A stretch of DNA of 49,055 nucleotides from Chloroflexota bacterium (lineage in GTDB: Bacteria > Chloroflexota > UBA6077 > CF-72). The position numbers were made by a program, and so were the translations under genes. The stretch covers positions 1-49,055 of the forward strand of contig JAFAOS010000030.1 in the NCBI GenBank assembly GCA_019247515.1, written 5' to 3'. A model generated the notes under the pieces. It was not told where the DNA came from and made no database searches. It saw only the letters and a list, made by a program, of their open reading frames with translations. Position 1 is the stretch's first letter, and every line of letters begins with the position of its first letter. This document shows positions 1-8,164 of this stretch, piece after piece.

Positions 1-2070
1 ACAGCAGTCGAAACCCACACCCCCGCCGCCATCCACCACTCGGACGCCGTCCAGCTCTTCCTGGAGCGCGCTCGCGCCGTCGAACCAGACCTGCCGCTCA
101 CCAGTACCAGTGCCCTGACCATTGCCGACATCTGTCGGCAACTCGACGGCCTGCCACTGGCCATCGAGCTAGCCGCGGCGCGCGTCAAGCACGTGGGCCT
201 GGAGCACCTCTCGCGGCTTCTCGAGCGTCGCCTCGCCGTATTGATCGGCGGAGCAGCGGATTTGCCGGCGCGCCAACAAACGCTGCGCGGTGCGATCGCC
301 TGGAGCTACGACCTGCTCACTCCCGCCGAGCAAGCCGTCTTCCGCGGGCTGTCGGTATTCGCCGGAGGCTGCACGCTGGAAGCCGCCGAAGCCGTCTGCG
401 CGCACTCGGGCCAGACAACAATAGACGTACTCAACCGGCTTGCGTCGCTGATCGACAAGAGCCTTCTGCGCTTCGAACCCGGTGCCCGCGATCAACCCCG
501 CTACACGATGCTGGAAACTGTCCGCGAATTCGGGCTGGAGCAGCTTGCGGCCGCCGGCGAGGAAGCAGCCACTCGTGAGCGGCACGCGACGTATTGCCTG
601 GACCTCGGGCAACAGGCCGCCCCGCACTTCCTGGCAGCGGAGCAGCTCGAATGGCTGGCGCGTGTTGACGACGAGCTCGACAACGTGCGCGCGTGCCTGG
701 CGTGGTTGCTCGAATCCAATCAATTTGAGCGCGGTCAGCGTCTCACGGGTTCGCTCTGGTACTTCTGGAGCGTTAACTGCCGGGTCACCGAGGGTCGCGA
801 GTGGCTCACGCGTTTTCTGGATGATTCGCGCGGGCAAGCCACCTCCGTCCAGGCACGCGCGTCGGCGTATGTGGCGTTGAGCTTCGTTGCCACCAAGCAG
901 GACGATGTCGTCACGAATTACGAGACCAGCACGAAAAGTCTGGCTCTGGCACGCGTCGCGGACGACCTCTGGTTGCTTGGCATGGCGCTCGCGCGCGTTG
1001 CGTTTGTCACGGAACGGATGGACACGCGGACCATCGCACCTCCAGGCCGTAGCGGAGGTGCGCCGGCGTCAACCGCGGTCGACGTGGCGGAACTTTATGA
1101 CGAAGCTCTCGGGATATTTCGGTCTTTGCATGATAGCTGGGCAACCGCGCAGTGCCTTGTGTACTACGCGCGTTTCCTTACTTCCCGAAATGCCGGGCGC
1201 GCACGCGCCCTGATCCTGGAAGCAATCGACATCGTGCAGCCTATCGGCGAACGCAATACAACAGGTATGGCCCTGGCCACGCTGGCCAATCTCACTCTGG
1301 ATGCCCACGATGCTCCGGCCGCGCGCCGCCTGGTGGAAGAGAGCCTGGCGATGTCTGACGAGCTGAAGGACCTGTTCAACTCCAGCCAACGACTGGCAAC
1401 GCTCGCCCAGATGGCGATCGACGAGCTGCAGTTCGGAGACGCGCTGGACTTGCTCGAGCGGTGCGCGACGTATCTTCGGCTGGTCGGCAATCGGCATCGG
1501 CTCGCCCATGCGCGACACGACCTCGCTTTTGCCGCGCGCATGGCGGGTGACCCCGAGCGCGCACTCCATTCCTTTCAGGAATGCCGGACCCTTTTCGAGG
1601 AACTGGGCCTCCACGCCGAGGTCGCCGCCGTGATGGCGAGCCTGGGTCATTTGCAGCGGCAACAGCGCGCATTCGCTAGGTCAGCGGCGACCTTGGAGTC
1701 GAGCTGGCGCCTGCTGACTGCGCAGGGCGTTGAGCTGGGCATTCCGACGGTGCTCGCCGGGCTGGGCGGACTCGCTCTGGAGGCCAATCAGCCAGCCCGG
1801 GCAGCGTGCCTGCTCGGCGCTGCCGAAGCACTGATGGCGCGGCTGCAAGTGGGCCCCGAGGGTGTTCTGAACACGACGCGACCGAGCTTGCGCGGCTACC
1901 AGCTCCGACGTGACGCGGCCCACGTGCGCGAGCTGCGCGGAAACGCGGAGCGGGTCTTCTCGAATTCCGCCGACGCGTTTGTCGAGTCGCTGAATGCCGG
2001 CCGCGCGCTGAGCACGGTCCAGGCGTGCGCGTTCGGACTGGACTCCGCCAGCGCGCCAACGGGCTCCTGA
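1..2070 (+). CDS. STAND-family ATPase transcriptional regulator (AfsR/NB-ARC type), 3' part
   Basis: The frame is open from base 1, so the gene starts left of the window; 689 residues are visible. The motif GLPLAIELAAAR (visible residues about 51-62) is the characteristic GxP segment closing the NTPase module of STAND ATPases. It is followed by the winged-helix segment AIAWSYDLLTPAEQAVFRGL (about 96-115) and a long Ala/Leu-rich helical region that looks like TPR-type repeats up to the end. Such proteins are signal-responsive regulators in which the repeat region senses a ligand and the missing N-terminus usually carries a DNA-binding or cyclase domain. No LuxR-type helix-turn-helix is visible at the C-terminus. 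The gene converges with the GntR gene 70 bp downstream. The family is clear; the regulated process is unknown. Confidence 0.8.
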   Translation, partial: TAVETHTPAAIHHSDAVQLFLERARAVEPDLPLTSTSALTIADICRQLDGLPLAIELAAARVKHVGLEHLSRLLERRLAVLIGGAADLPARQQTLRGAIAWSYDLLTPAEQAVFRGLSVFAGGCTLEAAEAVCAHSGQTTIDVLNRLASLIDKSLLRFEPGARDQPRYTMLETVREFGLEQLAAAGEEAATRERHATYCLDLGQQAAPHFLAAEQLEWLARVDDELDNVRACLAWLLESNQFERGQRLTGSLWYFWSVNCRVTEGREWLTRFLDDSRGQATSVQARASAYVALSFVATKQDDVVTNYETSTKSLALARVADDLWLLGMALARVAFVTERMDTRTIAPPGRSGGAPASTAVDVAELYDEALGIFRSLHDSWATAQCLVYYARFLTSRNAGRARALILEAIDIVQPIGERNTTGMALATLANLTLDAHDAPAARRLVEESLAMSDELKDLFNSSQRLATLAQMAIDELQFGDALDLLERCATYLRLVGNRHRLAHARHDLAFAARMAGDPERALHSFQECRTLFEELGLHAEVAAVMASLGHLQRQQRAFARSAATLESSWRLLTAQGVELGIPTVLAGLGGLALEANQPARAACLLGAAEALMARLQVGPEGVLNTTRPSLRGYQLRRDAAHVRELRGNAERVFSNSADAFVESLNAGRALSTVQACAFGLDSASAPTGS

Positions 2071-2140
2071 CGGTGGTCGAGCCCTTCGGCGAAAGTCTTC
2101 ATCACGCTGCCAGAGCAATTGTGATGCTTGACTGTCGGAC

Positions 2141-2842
2141 TCAGCCCTCGCTGCCGAGCGCCTCGGCCACGGAGTCGCGAATGTGCTGGATGTGCTCTCG
2201 CGCGTGCGCCTCGGCCGAGTCCGCGTCACCGGCGCGCACCGCGTCGACGATCGCCTGGTGATGCGCCTGCATCAGCCGTAGTCGATCGGGGCCGTAAATT
2301 GGCTCGCGCAGGCAGCGGACGCACAGCCCTTGCACGCTGCGGTGGACGCGCTCGGCCAATTCCGCGAGCTCAAAATTGCCGCTCAGGTCATTGATGGCGC
2401 GATGAAACGCGACCTCCAGTCGATTCCACTCGACGCGATCGTGCATGTCGACCTGCTCGGCTTCCGCCGCCAGCAACGCTTCGGCCCGAGCCAGGTCACG
2501 GGTCTGCTGAAACGCGGCGCGGCGCACCGCCCGACACTCGAGCACCTCACGAATCTCGAACAGGTCCAGGATTTCGCGCAAATCAAACTCGGCGACCACC
2601 GCGCCCCGATTGGGTGACAACCGCACCAGCCCCTCGCGGTCGAGCCGCCGCAGCGCTTCGCGTACCGGCGTGGTCGAGATCGAAAAATGGCGCGCCAGGA
2701 CCGCCTCGCGCAGACGCGTACCGGGCAGCAGCGCGCCGGAGGTAATCGCGTCGCGCAAGGCGACGTACGCGATGTCGACCAGGCTCTGGCGGGTGCCACC
2801 AACAGCCAACCCGGCGAGCGGCGGCAATTCAGTGGAAGTCAT
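2141..2842 (-). CDS. GntR-family transcriptional regulator, FCD (FadR) subfamily
   Basis: A 233-residue DNA-binding regulator. The N-terminal winged helix is canonical (YVALRDAITSGALLPGTRL, then STTPVREALRRLDREGLV). The FCD effector domain follows, with the usual metal-site residues in FHRAINDLSGN, AHHQAIVDAVRAGD and AREHIQHI. FCD proteins normally act as ligand-released repressors of catabolic genes. The ATG at 2842 overlaps the TGA of the upstream FCD-only gene as ATGA, so translation is probably coupled. The reading frame stays open further upstream to 3460, but that part overlaps the FCD-only gene in another frame and has no domain homology, so it is not used. A degenerate copy of the window-wide palindrome (3381-3392) lies upstream of the pair, which makes this gene the best candidate for the island's regulator. 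Confidence 0.9.
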   Translation of the reverse strand: MTSTELPPLAGLAVGGTRQSLVDIAYVALRDAITSGALLPGTRLREAVLARHFSISTTPVREALRRLDREGLVRLSPNRGAVVAEFDLREILDLFEIREVLECRAVRRAAFQQTRDLARAEALLAAEAEQVDMHDRVEWNRLEVAFHRAINDLSGNFELAELAERVHRSVQGLCVRCLREPIYGPDRLRLMQAHHQAIVDAVRAGDADSAEAHAREHIQHIRDSVAEALGSEG

Positions 2843-3363
2843 GAATGCAGTCGAATGCCTGCCGACGAGGTTGCCGGTCGCGCGCCGACCACCGCGTCGC
2901 GCAGAAGGAGGACGTGGGCGTGGGTGTATTGCATGGCCGCGTCGGCGTCGCCCGCCTCGACGCAGCGCAGGATCTCGCCGTGTTGCGCGTGAAGAGCTCT
3001 CAGCACATCTGGTGGGAGAATTGGACACGCCGTCAAGCCTTCGCGCAAGGTCCGTTCGGCCATGGCGGCCAGGACCAGGTTGCCACCCTGATCGTTCAGG
3101 GCGCGGTGAAGCTGGATTTCGAGCGCGGCCCAGCCGCTGAGGTGGCGGGCCTCGATCGCCCGCTCGAGGTCGGCGAAGACGCCGCGCGCGGCCTGCAAGT
3201 CGTGATGGGCGGCGGCCGCCGCGCGCGCGACGGCATGCGACTCGAGGACGCCCGCCAGCTCGAACGTATACAGCAGATCGACCAGGCTCGGCGCCGCCGG
3301 TGCGGACCTGACGGTGAAGGGCGAGTGTCGGACGGGGGTGGCCGGACGCGGGCGTCGCTGCAC
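2839..3363 (-). CDS. FCD-domain-only protein (GntR effector domain without a DNA-binding domain)
   Basis: A 174-residue protein beginning with GTG at 3363. After about 25 unordered residues the whole protein matches the C-terminal helical ligand-binding domain of FadR-type GntR regulators: SLVDLLYTFELAGVLESHAV, then LEIQLHRALNDQGGN, then ALHAQHGEILRCVEAGD, then AMQYTHAHVLLLRD. The acidic and histidine metal-site residues appear kept. No winged helix precedes it; the DNA where one would be encoded is the divergent promoter and the lyase gene on the other strand. It overlaps the next gene by 4 nt. It could be a ligand-binding partner or dominant modulator of the downstream GntR protein, or the remnant of a regulator that lost its head. 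Intact frame and coupling favour function. Confidence 0.7.
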   Translation of the reverse strand: MQRRPRPATPVRHSPFTVRSAPAAPSLVDLLYTFELAGVLESHAVARAAAAAHHDLQAARGVFADLERAIEARHLSGWAALEIQLHRALNDQGGNLVLAAMAERTLREGLTACPILPPDVLRALHAQHGEILRCVEAGDADAAMQYTHAHVLLLRDAVVGARPATSSAGIRLHS

Positions 3364-3380
3364 AGCCCGGCCAATTCTGC

Positions 3381-3392
3381 ATCATATAGAAT
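3381..3392. promoter_or_regulatory. palindromic operator, degenerate copy (site 1)
   Basis: ATCATATAGAAT matches the palindrome ATCATATATGAT at 10 of 12 positions. It lies between the FCD-only/GntR pair (17 nt to the GTG at 3363) and the divergent lyase gene (66 nt to its ATG). It is the weakest of the ten copies; its position suggests autoregulation of the GntR operon. Confidence 0.5.
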
Positions 3393-3458
3393 CCAGCGTC
3401 AACCCCACCGAGCGCCACCCGCCAGCGCATCGTCCGTGTACGCTGGCCTGGAACAGGC

Positions 3459-4928
3459 ATGACGGACCAGGGCTATTCCCTCAGAATTGGCATCCCGCGC
3501 CTCGAGCTGCCCGACTTCTACGCCTCGATGTCGCAGATGAACAAGGCTTCCCTGGTCATGCTGCATGAAGCCGGCATCGTCTCGACCGACCTCGCATCGC
3601 GCATTGCCATCGCGACGCAGCAGTTGATCGACCGCGAACAACTCCCCGGCGCGCGGCGGTCCCACGACTATCTGGACTTCGAACGCGACCTGCTCGCGGC
3701 CGCGGGCCCCGAAGCGTCCTGGCTGCATGTTGGCCGTAGCCGACAGGACATGCTGTCGACGGGTGTCAGCCTGTGGCTGCGCGCCGCACACCTCGCATTC
3801 TTCGAAGATTTGCTGCAGGTTCGCAGCGGGCTGGTGGACCTCGCCTCGCGCCACATGGACACGGTGATTCCCATTTACACGCACGGGGTCCAGGCCCAGC
3901 CAACGTCGTTCGGTCACTACCTCCTCGCGTTCCTGGCAGGCCTGGATCGAACCGCCTCTCGAGCGCGGGAATCCTTCAACCGCGCGAACCGGAGTCCACT
4001 CGGCGCGGGCGCCGGCACCACGTCGTCATTTCTCATCAACCGCGAGCGCCTGGCCCAGCTGCTCGGCTTCGATGGTCTCGTCGACAACGCGTTCGACGCT
4101 AACCTGGTCGCTCCAGTTGATTCCGCGCTGGAGCTGGTGCAGGTCTTCGCCACGCTGGCCGTGCAGATCGGTCAATTGACGCAGGACCTGATGGCGCAGT
4201 TCTACCTCGTCGATTCGTGGCTGAGCCTGGACCCGGGGGCCATGCTCACCGGAATCAGCAGCATGATGCCGCAGAAGCGCAATCCGCGCGTGCTCGAGGT
4301 GCTCCGCGAGCACGCGAGCATCATCATCGGTTCGGCTGAATCCATGACGCTGCTGGCGCACAACGTCACCTCGGGCATGAGCGACGTTCGGGAAACGGTC
4401 ACCAGCATCGTCCCGGCCGAGCGGATGCACGAAATGCTGTATCTGCTGACAAGGACGATTGAGGCCATGGTCGTCGATCCGCGCCGCTCGCTGGCGGAGG
4501 TGAACCGCGACTACTCGGCCATGACCAACCTGGCCGAATGCCTGGTCCAGTCCGCGCATGTGCCGTTTCGGGAAGCGCACGAGTTTGCCTCACGGCTCAC
4601 GGACGACGGGCGGCGGCGCGGCCTGCGTCCGCCTGAAATCAACTACGCCGATGCCGTCGAGCTCTACCGCGCGTGCACGTCGTCGAGATTGCCGCTCTCG
4701 GAGGCAGACTTCGCGGCGGCCATCGACGCGCGAAACATCATCGCGACCCGCCGCGGACGCGGAGGACCGCAGGCCGCCGAGGTGGAGCGCATGCTGGACG
4801 AAGCCACAGCCAGCATCGCCGCGCATCGCCGCTGGCTCGAAGACCAGCGTGCGGCGACGCGCGAGGCGGAGTCGCAACTGGACCTCGCATTTCGCGGTCT
4901 CGTGAACGCGTCGAAGCTAACCCGCTGA
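3459..4928 (+). CDS. argininosuccinate lyase-like protein (fumarase/aspartase superfamily)
   Basis: A 489-residue cytosolic lyase of the superfamily that eliminates fumarate or a similar acid from an N- or O-substituted substrate. The signature loop SSMMPQKRNP (residues 267-276) corresponds to GSSxMPxKxNP and carries the catalytic serine. IYTHGVQAQPTSFGH (about 139-153) matches the ArgH TH-QxAQPxTFGHH region, and LGAGAGTTSSFLINRERL matches the ArgH substrate loop. The family also contains catabolic lyases such as ethylenediaminedisuccinate lyase. No arginine-biosynthesis gene is nearby. The gene is divergent from a GntR operon and converges with a CaiB gene (12-nt tail overlap at 4917-4928), so a catabolic C-N or C-O lyase is more likely than true ArgH. 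Start ATG 3459; no strong ribosome site seen. Confidence 0.8.
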   Translation: MTDQGYSLRIGIPRLELPDFYASMSQMNKASLVMLHEAGIVSTDLASRIAIATQQLIDREQLPGARRSHDYLDFERDLLAAAGPEASWLHVGRSRQDMLSTGVSLWLRAAHLAFFEDLLQVRSGLVDLASRHMDTVIPIYTHGVQAQPTSFGHYLLAFLAGLDRTASRARESFNRANRSPLGAGAGTTSSFLINRERLAQLLGFDGLVDNAFDANLVAPVDSALELVQVFATLAVQIGQLTQDLMAQFYLVDSWLSLDPGAMLTGISSMMPQKRNPRVLEVLREHASIIIGSAESMTLLAHNVTSGMSDVRETVTSIVPAERMHEMLYLLTRTIEAMVVDPRRSLAEVNRDYSAMTNLAECLVQSAHVPFREAHEFASRLTDDGRRRGLRPPEINYADAVELYRACTSSRLPLSEADFAAAIDARNIIATRRGRGGPQAAEVERMLDEATASIAAHRRWLEDQRAATREAESQLDLAFRGLVNASKLTR

Positions 4929-7217
4929 CCGGCTGGGTTCGGTCATCGAAATAGCGCCTGAAGCCAGCAGGTCATCGAGACGATCCACGAGACCGATCGC
5001 CTCCAGGATCTGAGGCGCGTCCGCACCCGGCGGACGGACCGCCGCGCCGACGCGCAGCGGCGTGCGCGACATGCGCGCCGCGACGCCCGGCATGGTCATG
5101 TCTCCCAATCCTTCGATGCTCTGCACGAGGCTCAAGCCGTGCGCACGGACCCATGCGTCCTGCATCAGCTCTTCGACGCGCTCCACGCGATGGGCGCCAA
5201 TGCCGGCCGCCAGCAGGCGGGGCGTCCAGTCAGCGGTGGTGTGTGTTGCGAATCGGCTCTCGAGCGCGGACTCCAGGGCGGCCGGATCAACGTCGGCCAG
5301 GTCCGAGAGCTCCGCAACGTTGCGGAGGCGGTCGGTGGAGTCTGACCCTACGAACAACCAGGCGTCACTGGCGCGGTACAGCCGCTGGAGGGGTCCGGTC
5401 CCGCGAGCCTGGATGCCGCGCGGTTCGGTGTGGGTAGCTCCCTCGTATTCGATCAGGAACGCCGCCGAGTGCGTCGTGGCAGTCTCGACCAGCGAGATGT
5501 TGACATGCTGGCCGCGACCGGTTTTCAGTCGATGATAGACGCCGAGTCCAATCGCAAACGCGCCGCGGATGCCGGTGCCATAATCATCCAGAAGATAGGG
5601 CTGGCCCAGCGGCGGACCATCGCCGCCGAAGCGGTCCATCAAGCCAACGGCCGCCTGGGCGTTGCCCTCGAAGCCGCGGTAGGCCTGCATCGGGCCGCCA
5701 TAGCCGTAGGCGCTCAACGAAAAATACACGATCTCCGGCCGCCGCTGGCGGAGCTGCTCGTAGCTGATGCCGTAGCGCTGCGCCTGGCCGAAGGCGAAGT
5801 TTTGCATCAGCACGTCGGTGCGCTCCAGAAGCCTGTCCATGACTTCGCGAGCTTCGGGTGCATGCAGGTCCAGCAGCAGCGTCTGTTTGCCGCGATTCAG
5901 ATGCTCGTGTTGCTGGTTGCCAGGATCGGTTGGACGCCCGCTCAGCGAGACGGCGGCGGTGAGCGATTCAGGATGGGGGTCGTTGATCTTGATGACGTCC
6001 GCGCCGTACTCGACAAGGATCCGGCCAGTACACGGCCCGGCGACCACCTGAGTGAGGTCCAGTACCCGGATACCCGCGAGCGGTCCATTCGACATGACGG
6101 GCACCGTCGAGGGTGACGTGTGCTCGTCGATCTCCTGGGTCTTCCTGAACGCTTTTGCCGATCCTTCGAGTGTTGCGAGCTGGGCTGTAACCGCCGCGCG
6201 GTCCGCGTCCGGCAAGTGGCGCGGCTGTATGACACCGGGACTGTCGGACAGGTGGATCAGCACTCCGGGCATCCACGTCGGACCGAGCTCCGGATCGTCG
6301 AGCCGCGCAATGGTCCCGCGTGTGCGGGCGTGCTCGTTCGCGAGCCATTCTGAGGCGGTCCGCACCATGGCGGTTGGACCGCCGGCGGTATTGATGCCTT
6401 TTTCCCACTGCTCGGCAGTTCGCGTCAAAAACAGCTCTGGTGTTGGCGTATCCGTGCCAGCCGCCGCCGCGAACCAGCGTTTGAAACGCGGCGTGCTCGT
6501 CGAGTTGAACAGGATCCGCCGCCCGTCCGCGCACACGTACGTCGAGGTGCCGCGCGAGCGTGCCATGCGATAATCACCGTCGACCGAAATGCCGTTGGCG
6601 CCGATAAGCTCGAACATCGCATCGAACATCGGCACTTCGATACGTTGTCCAACGCCGTCCCGCTCGCGCGCGATCAGCGCCATGACGATGGCCGTTGCGG
6701 CATGAAACGCGGCGAAGTTGGAGGCCAGCGGCAGGGCGGTGTACACCGGTCGCGCCGCGTCGTCGCCATCGGCTGGCGTGGTGATCTGGCCCACGCGCGC
6801 GTAAGTGTCGGTGGCCGCCCCGACGACGCCCTCCCACGCCGGCACGCCGCGGCGTGGATCGTCCGACGCGAAGCCTGGAATCGAGCAATAGATCAGCCGC
6901 GGCAGCCTCGCGCACAGTTCGGCGGCGGACAGGCCGAGCCGCTCCATCACGCCAGGTCGAAAGTTCTCGATGACCGCGTCCGCGGACTCGATCAGACGTG
7001 TGGCCGTCGAGCGGTCGGCAGCGTCCTTGAGGTTGAGGCAGATCCGTTGTTTGCCGCGGTTGTAAAAGGCGTCGGCGGGGTGCCGCCAGCGCGGACCACC
7101 GGGTGGATCGACGTGTATGACTTCGGCGCCGTTGTCGGCGAGCATGACCGCCGCCAGGGGTCCGGCAATGTACTGGCCGAAGTCGATGATGCGAATACCG
7201 CTCAACGCCGCAGTCAT
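4917..7217 (-). CDS. CaiB/BaiF family (type III) CoA-transferase, two fused domains
   Basis: 766 residues, about twice the usual single-domain length. Domain 1 (about 1-370) starts with LSGIRIIDFGQYIAGPLAAV and domain 2 (from about 375) starts with LAGIRVLDLTQVVAGPCTGR; both are the classic N-terminus of this fold. Type III CoA-transferases move CoA between carboxylic acids through an aspartyl-CoA intermediate. In domain 2 the expected aspartate is present in LLDDYGTG (about 540-545), ahead of RLKTGRGQHVN. In domain 1 the equivalent stretch reads ALPLASNF (about 157-164) with no aspartate, so that half is probably not catalytic. Start ATG 7217 was chosen because family homology begins there, although the frame is open to 7325. 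It is divergent from the CMD-like pair across operator site 2. The substrate acid is unknown. Confidence 0.85.
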   Translation of the reverse strand: MTAALSGIRIIDFGQYIAGPLAAVMLADNGAEVIHVDPPGGPRWRHPADAFYNRGKQRICLNLKDAADRSTATRLIESADAVIENFRPGVMERLGLSAAELCARLPRLIYCSIPGFASDDPRRGVPAWEGVVGAATDTYARVGQITTPADGDDAARPVYTALPLASNFAAFHAATAIVMALIARERDGVGQRIEVPMFDAMFELIGANGISVDGDYRMARSRGTSTYVCADGRRILFNSTSTPRFKRWFAAAAGTDTPTPELFLTRTAEQWEKGINTAGGPTAMVRTASEWLANEHARTRGTIARLDDPELGPTWMPGVLIHLSDSPGVIQPRHLPDADRAAVTAQLATLEGSAKAFRKTQEIDEHTSPSTVPVMSNGPLAGIRVLDLTQVVAGPCTGRILVEYGADVIKINDPHPESLTAAVSLSGRPTDPGNQQHEHLNRGKQTLLLDLHAPEAREVMDRLLERTDVLMQNFAFGQAQRYGISYEQLRQRRPEIVYFSLSAYGYGGPMQAYRGFEGNAQAAVGLMDRFGGDGPPLGQPYLLDDYGTGIRGAFAIGLGVYHRLKTGRGQHVNISLVETATTHSAAFLIEYEGATHTEPRGIQARGTGPLQRLYRASDAWLFVGSDSTDRLRNVAELSDLADVDPAALESALESRFATHTTADWTPRLLAAGIGAHRVERVEELMQDAWVRAHGLSLVQSIEGLGDMTMPGVAARMSRTPLRVGAAVRPPGADAPQILEAIGLVDRLDDLLASGAISMTEPSRSAG

Positions 7218-7233
7218 GATTGCTTGATACGAT

Positions 7234-7245
7234 ACCCTATACGAT
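7234..7245. promoter_or_regulatory. palindromic operator (site 2)
   Basis: ACCCTATACGAT matches ATCGTATACGAT at 10 of 12 positions. It sits between the divergent CoA-transferase (16 nt to ATG 7217) and CMD-like gene (15 nt to ATG 7261). TACGAT is a possible -10 box for the rightward gene. A second ATACGAT half-site lies at about 7227-7233. Confidence 0.65.
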
Positions 7246-7260
7246 TTGCGAGGAGAAGTG

Positions 7261-8160
7261 ATGCCGCGATCCGTCCGGGATCTCAACGGTCGAGGGCTCG
7301 ACCTGACCGATATCGAACACACCACGCCGCAGGAGATCGACGCTTACCTGACCACGCGCTGGACGGGCCGCGGCCCACTCTACGACCAGTACGCGATGAG
7401 CCTCATGCTCGACTATGCGCCGGACTTTGCCAAACTCCACTGGTGGGCGGCCGAAGTCTTTCGGTCGATGCCTTCGGATCCGGACACGTACGATCCTTCT
7501 TTCGCGACACCCAACTCCATCCAGCAGTTGCACAGTTACATGGTGCTTGGCTGGGAGACCGGCATCCGCAACCAGTTTCGCGTGTTGCGTCGTCTGGGGT
7601 TCACGCGCGCGCAGATGATGGAAATCGTCATGTTTGGTCGACTCGTGGCCGGCATGCGCGGCCTGGGGCACGTTTATCATGCGGTCGGCGACGTGCTGCC
7701 AGACTACCAGGACGGGCATGGTCATCCGGTGTTTCCCGCCGGCTGGGCAGCCGACCCGGAGGCCTTCAGATCCGGGCTGGACCTCGCCAGTCGCGATTTC
7801 ACGGACCGGGATCGAGCCAATCTCACCGCCTGGTACGAGCGCACGCTTGGCTATGTCCCCAAATCAGTCGAGTTCGGCATGCGCTGGGACCCGATGCTGC
7901 TGAAGGTCCACCGCGCCATGTGGGAACGCGCGATCAAAACCCTGCCCAAGCAGGTGGCGCCCTACCTGATGCTGCGCGATGCCACGCTCAACGGCGATCG
8001 CGACGCGCTGCGCGAAGCCGCCCTGCTGGGCAAAGCCTGGGGCTTGACGCCCGACTGGATCGTCCGCGGCATCACCCAGACGGTCCAGTACTTCACCGGC
8101 TTGCGCGGTATGTACGCTGCCTACGACGCCGTCAACGACATTCTCAGCAACTGGGAGTAA
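7261..8160 (+). CDS. AhpD/CMD-like protein, tandem domains (paralogue 1)
   Basis: A 299-residue, probably cytosolic protein related to the carboxymuconolactone decarboxylase (AhpD-fold) family. Two CMD-like helical repeats are visible: GWETGIRNQFRVLRRLGF followed by EIVMFGRLVAGMRGL, and later LPKQVAPYLMLRDATLNG followed by AALLGKAWGLTPDWIV. No CxxC redox motif is present, so it should not be a peroxidase-type AhpD; a decarboxylase, isomerase or related role on a ring-cleavage-type acid is possible. The N-terminal block PLYDQYAMSLMLDYAPDFAKLH is shared with the paralogues at 8165, 9390 and 39853. Start ATG 7261 has a good ribosome site (GAGGAGAAG); TTG 7246 in the same frame is an alternative. 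The substrate is unknown. Confidence 0.65.
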   Translation: MPRSVRDLNGRGLDLTDIEHTTPQEIDAYLTTRWTGRGPLYDQYAMSLMLDYAPDFAKLHWWAAEVFRSMPSDPDTYDPSFATPNSIQQLHSYMVLGWETGIRNQFRVLRRLGFTRAQMMEIVMFGRLVAGMRGLGHVYHAVGDVLPDYQDGHGHPVFPAGWAADPEAFRSGLDLASRDFTDRDRANLTAWYERTLGYVPKSVEFGMRWDPMLLKVHRAMWERAIKTLPKQVAPYLMLRDATLNGDRDALREAALLGKAWGLTPDWIVRGITQTVQYFTGLRGMYAAYDAVNDILSNWE

Positions 8161-8164
8161 GCAC

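Noticed and set aside
2104..2135. ATCAC...GTGAT inverted repeat between the STAND and GntR genes as a terminator
   Set aside because: The stem is only about 5 bp with a long loop and no T-tract.
2843..3460. In-frame open extension upstream of the GntR start, giving a 439-residue frame
   Set aside because: It overlaps the FCD-only gene in another frame, lacks domain similarity and would bypass the ATGA coupling; taken as an antisense/alternate-frame artefact of high GC.
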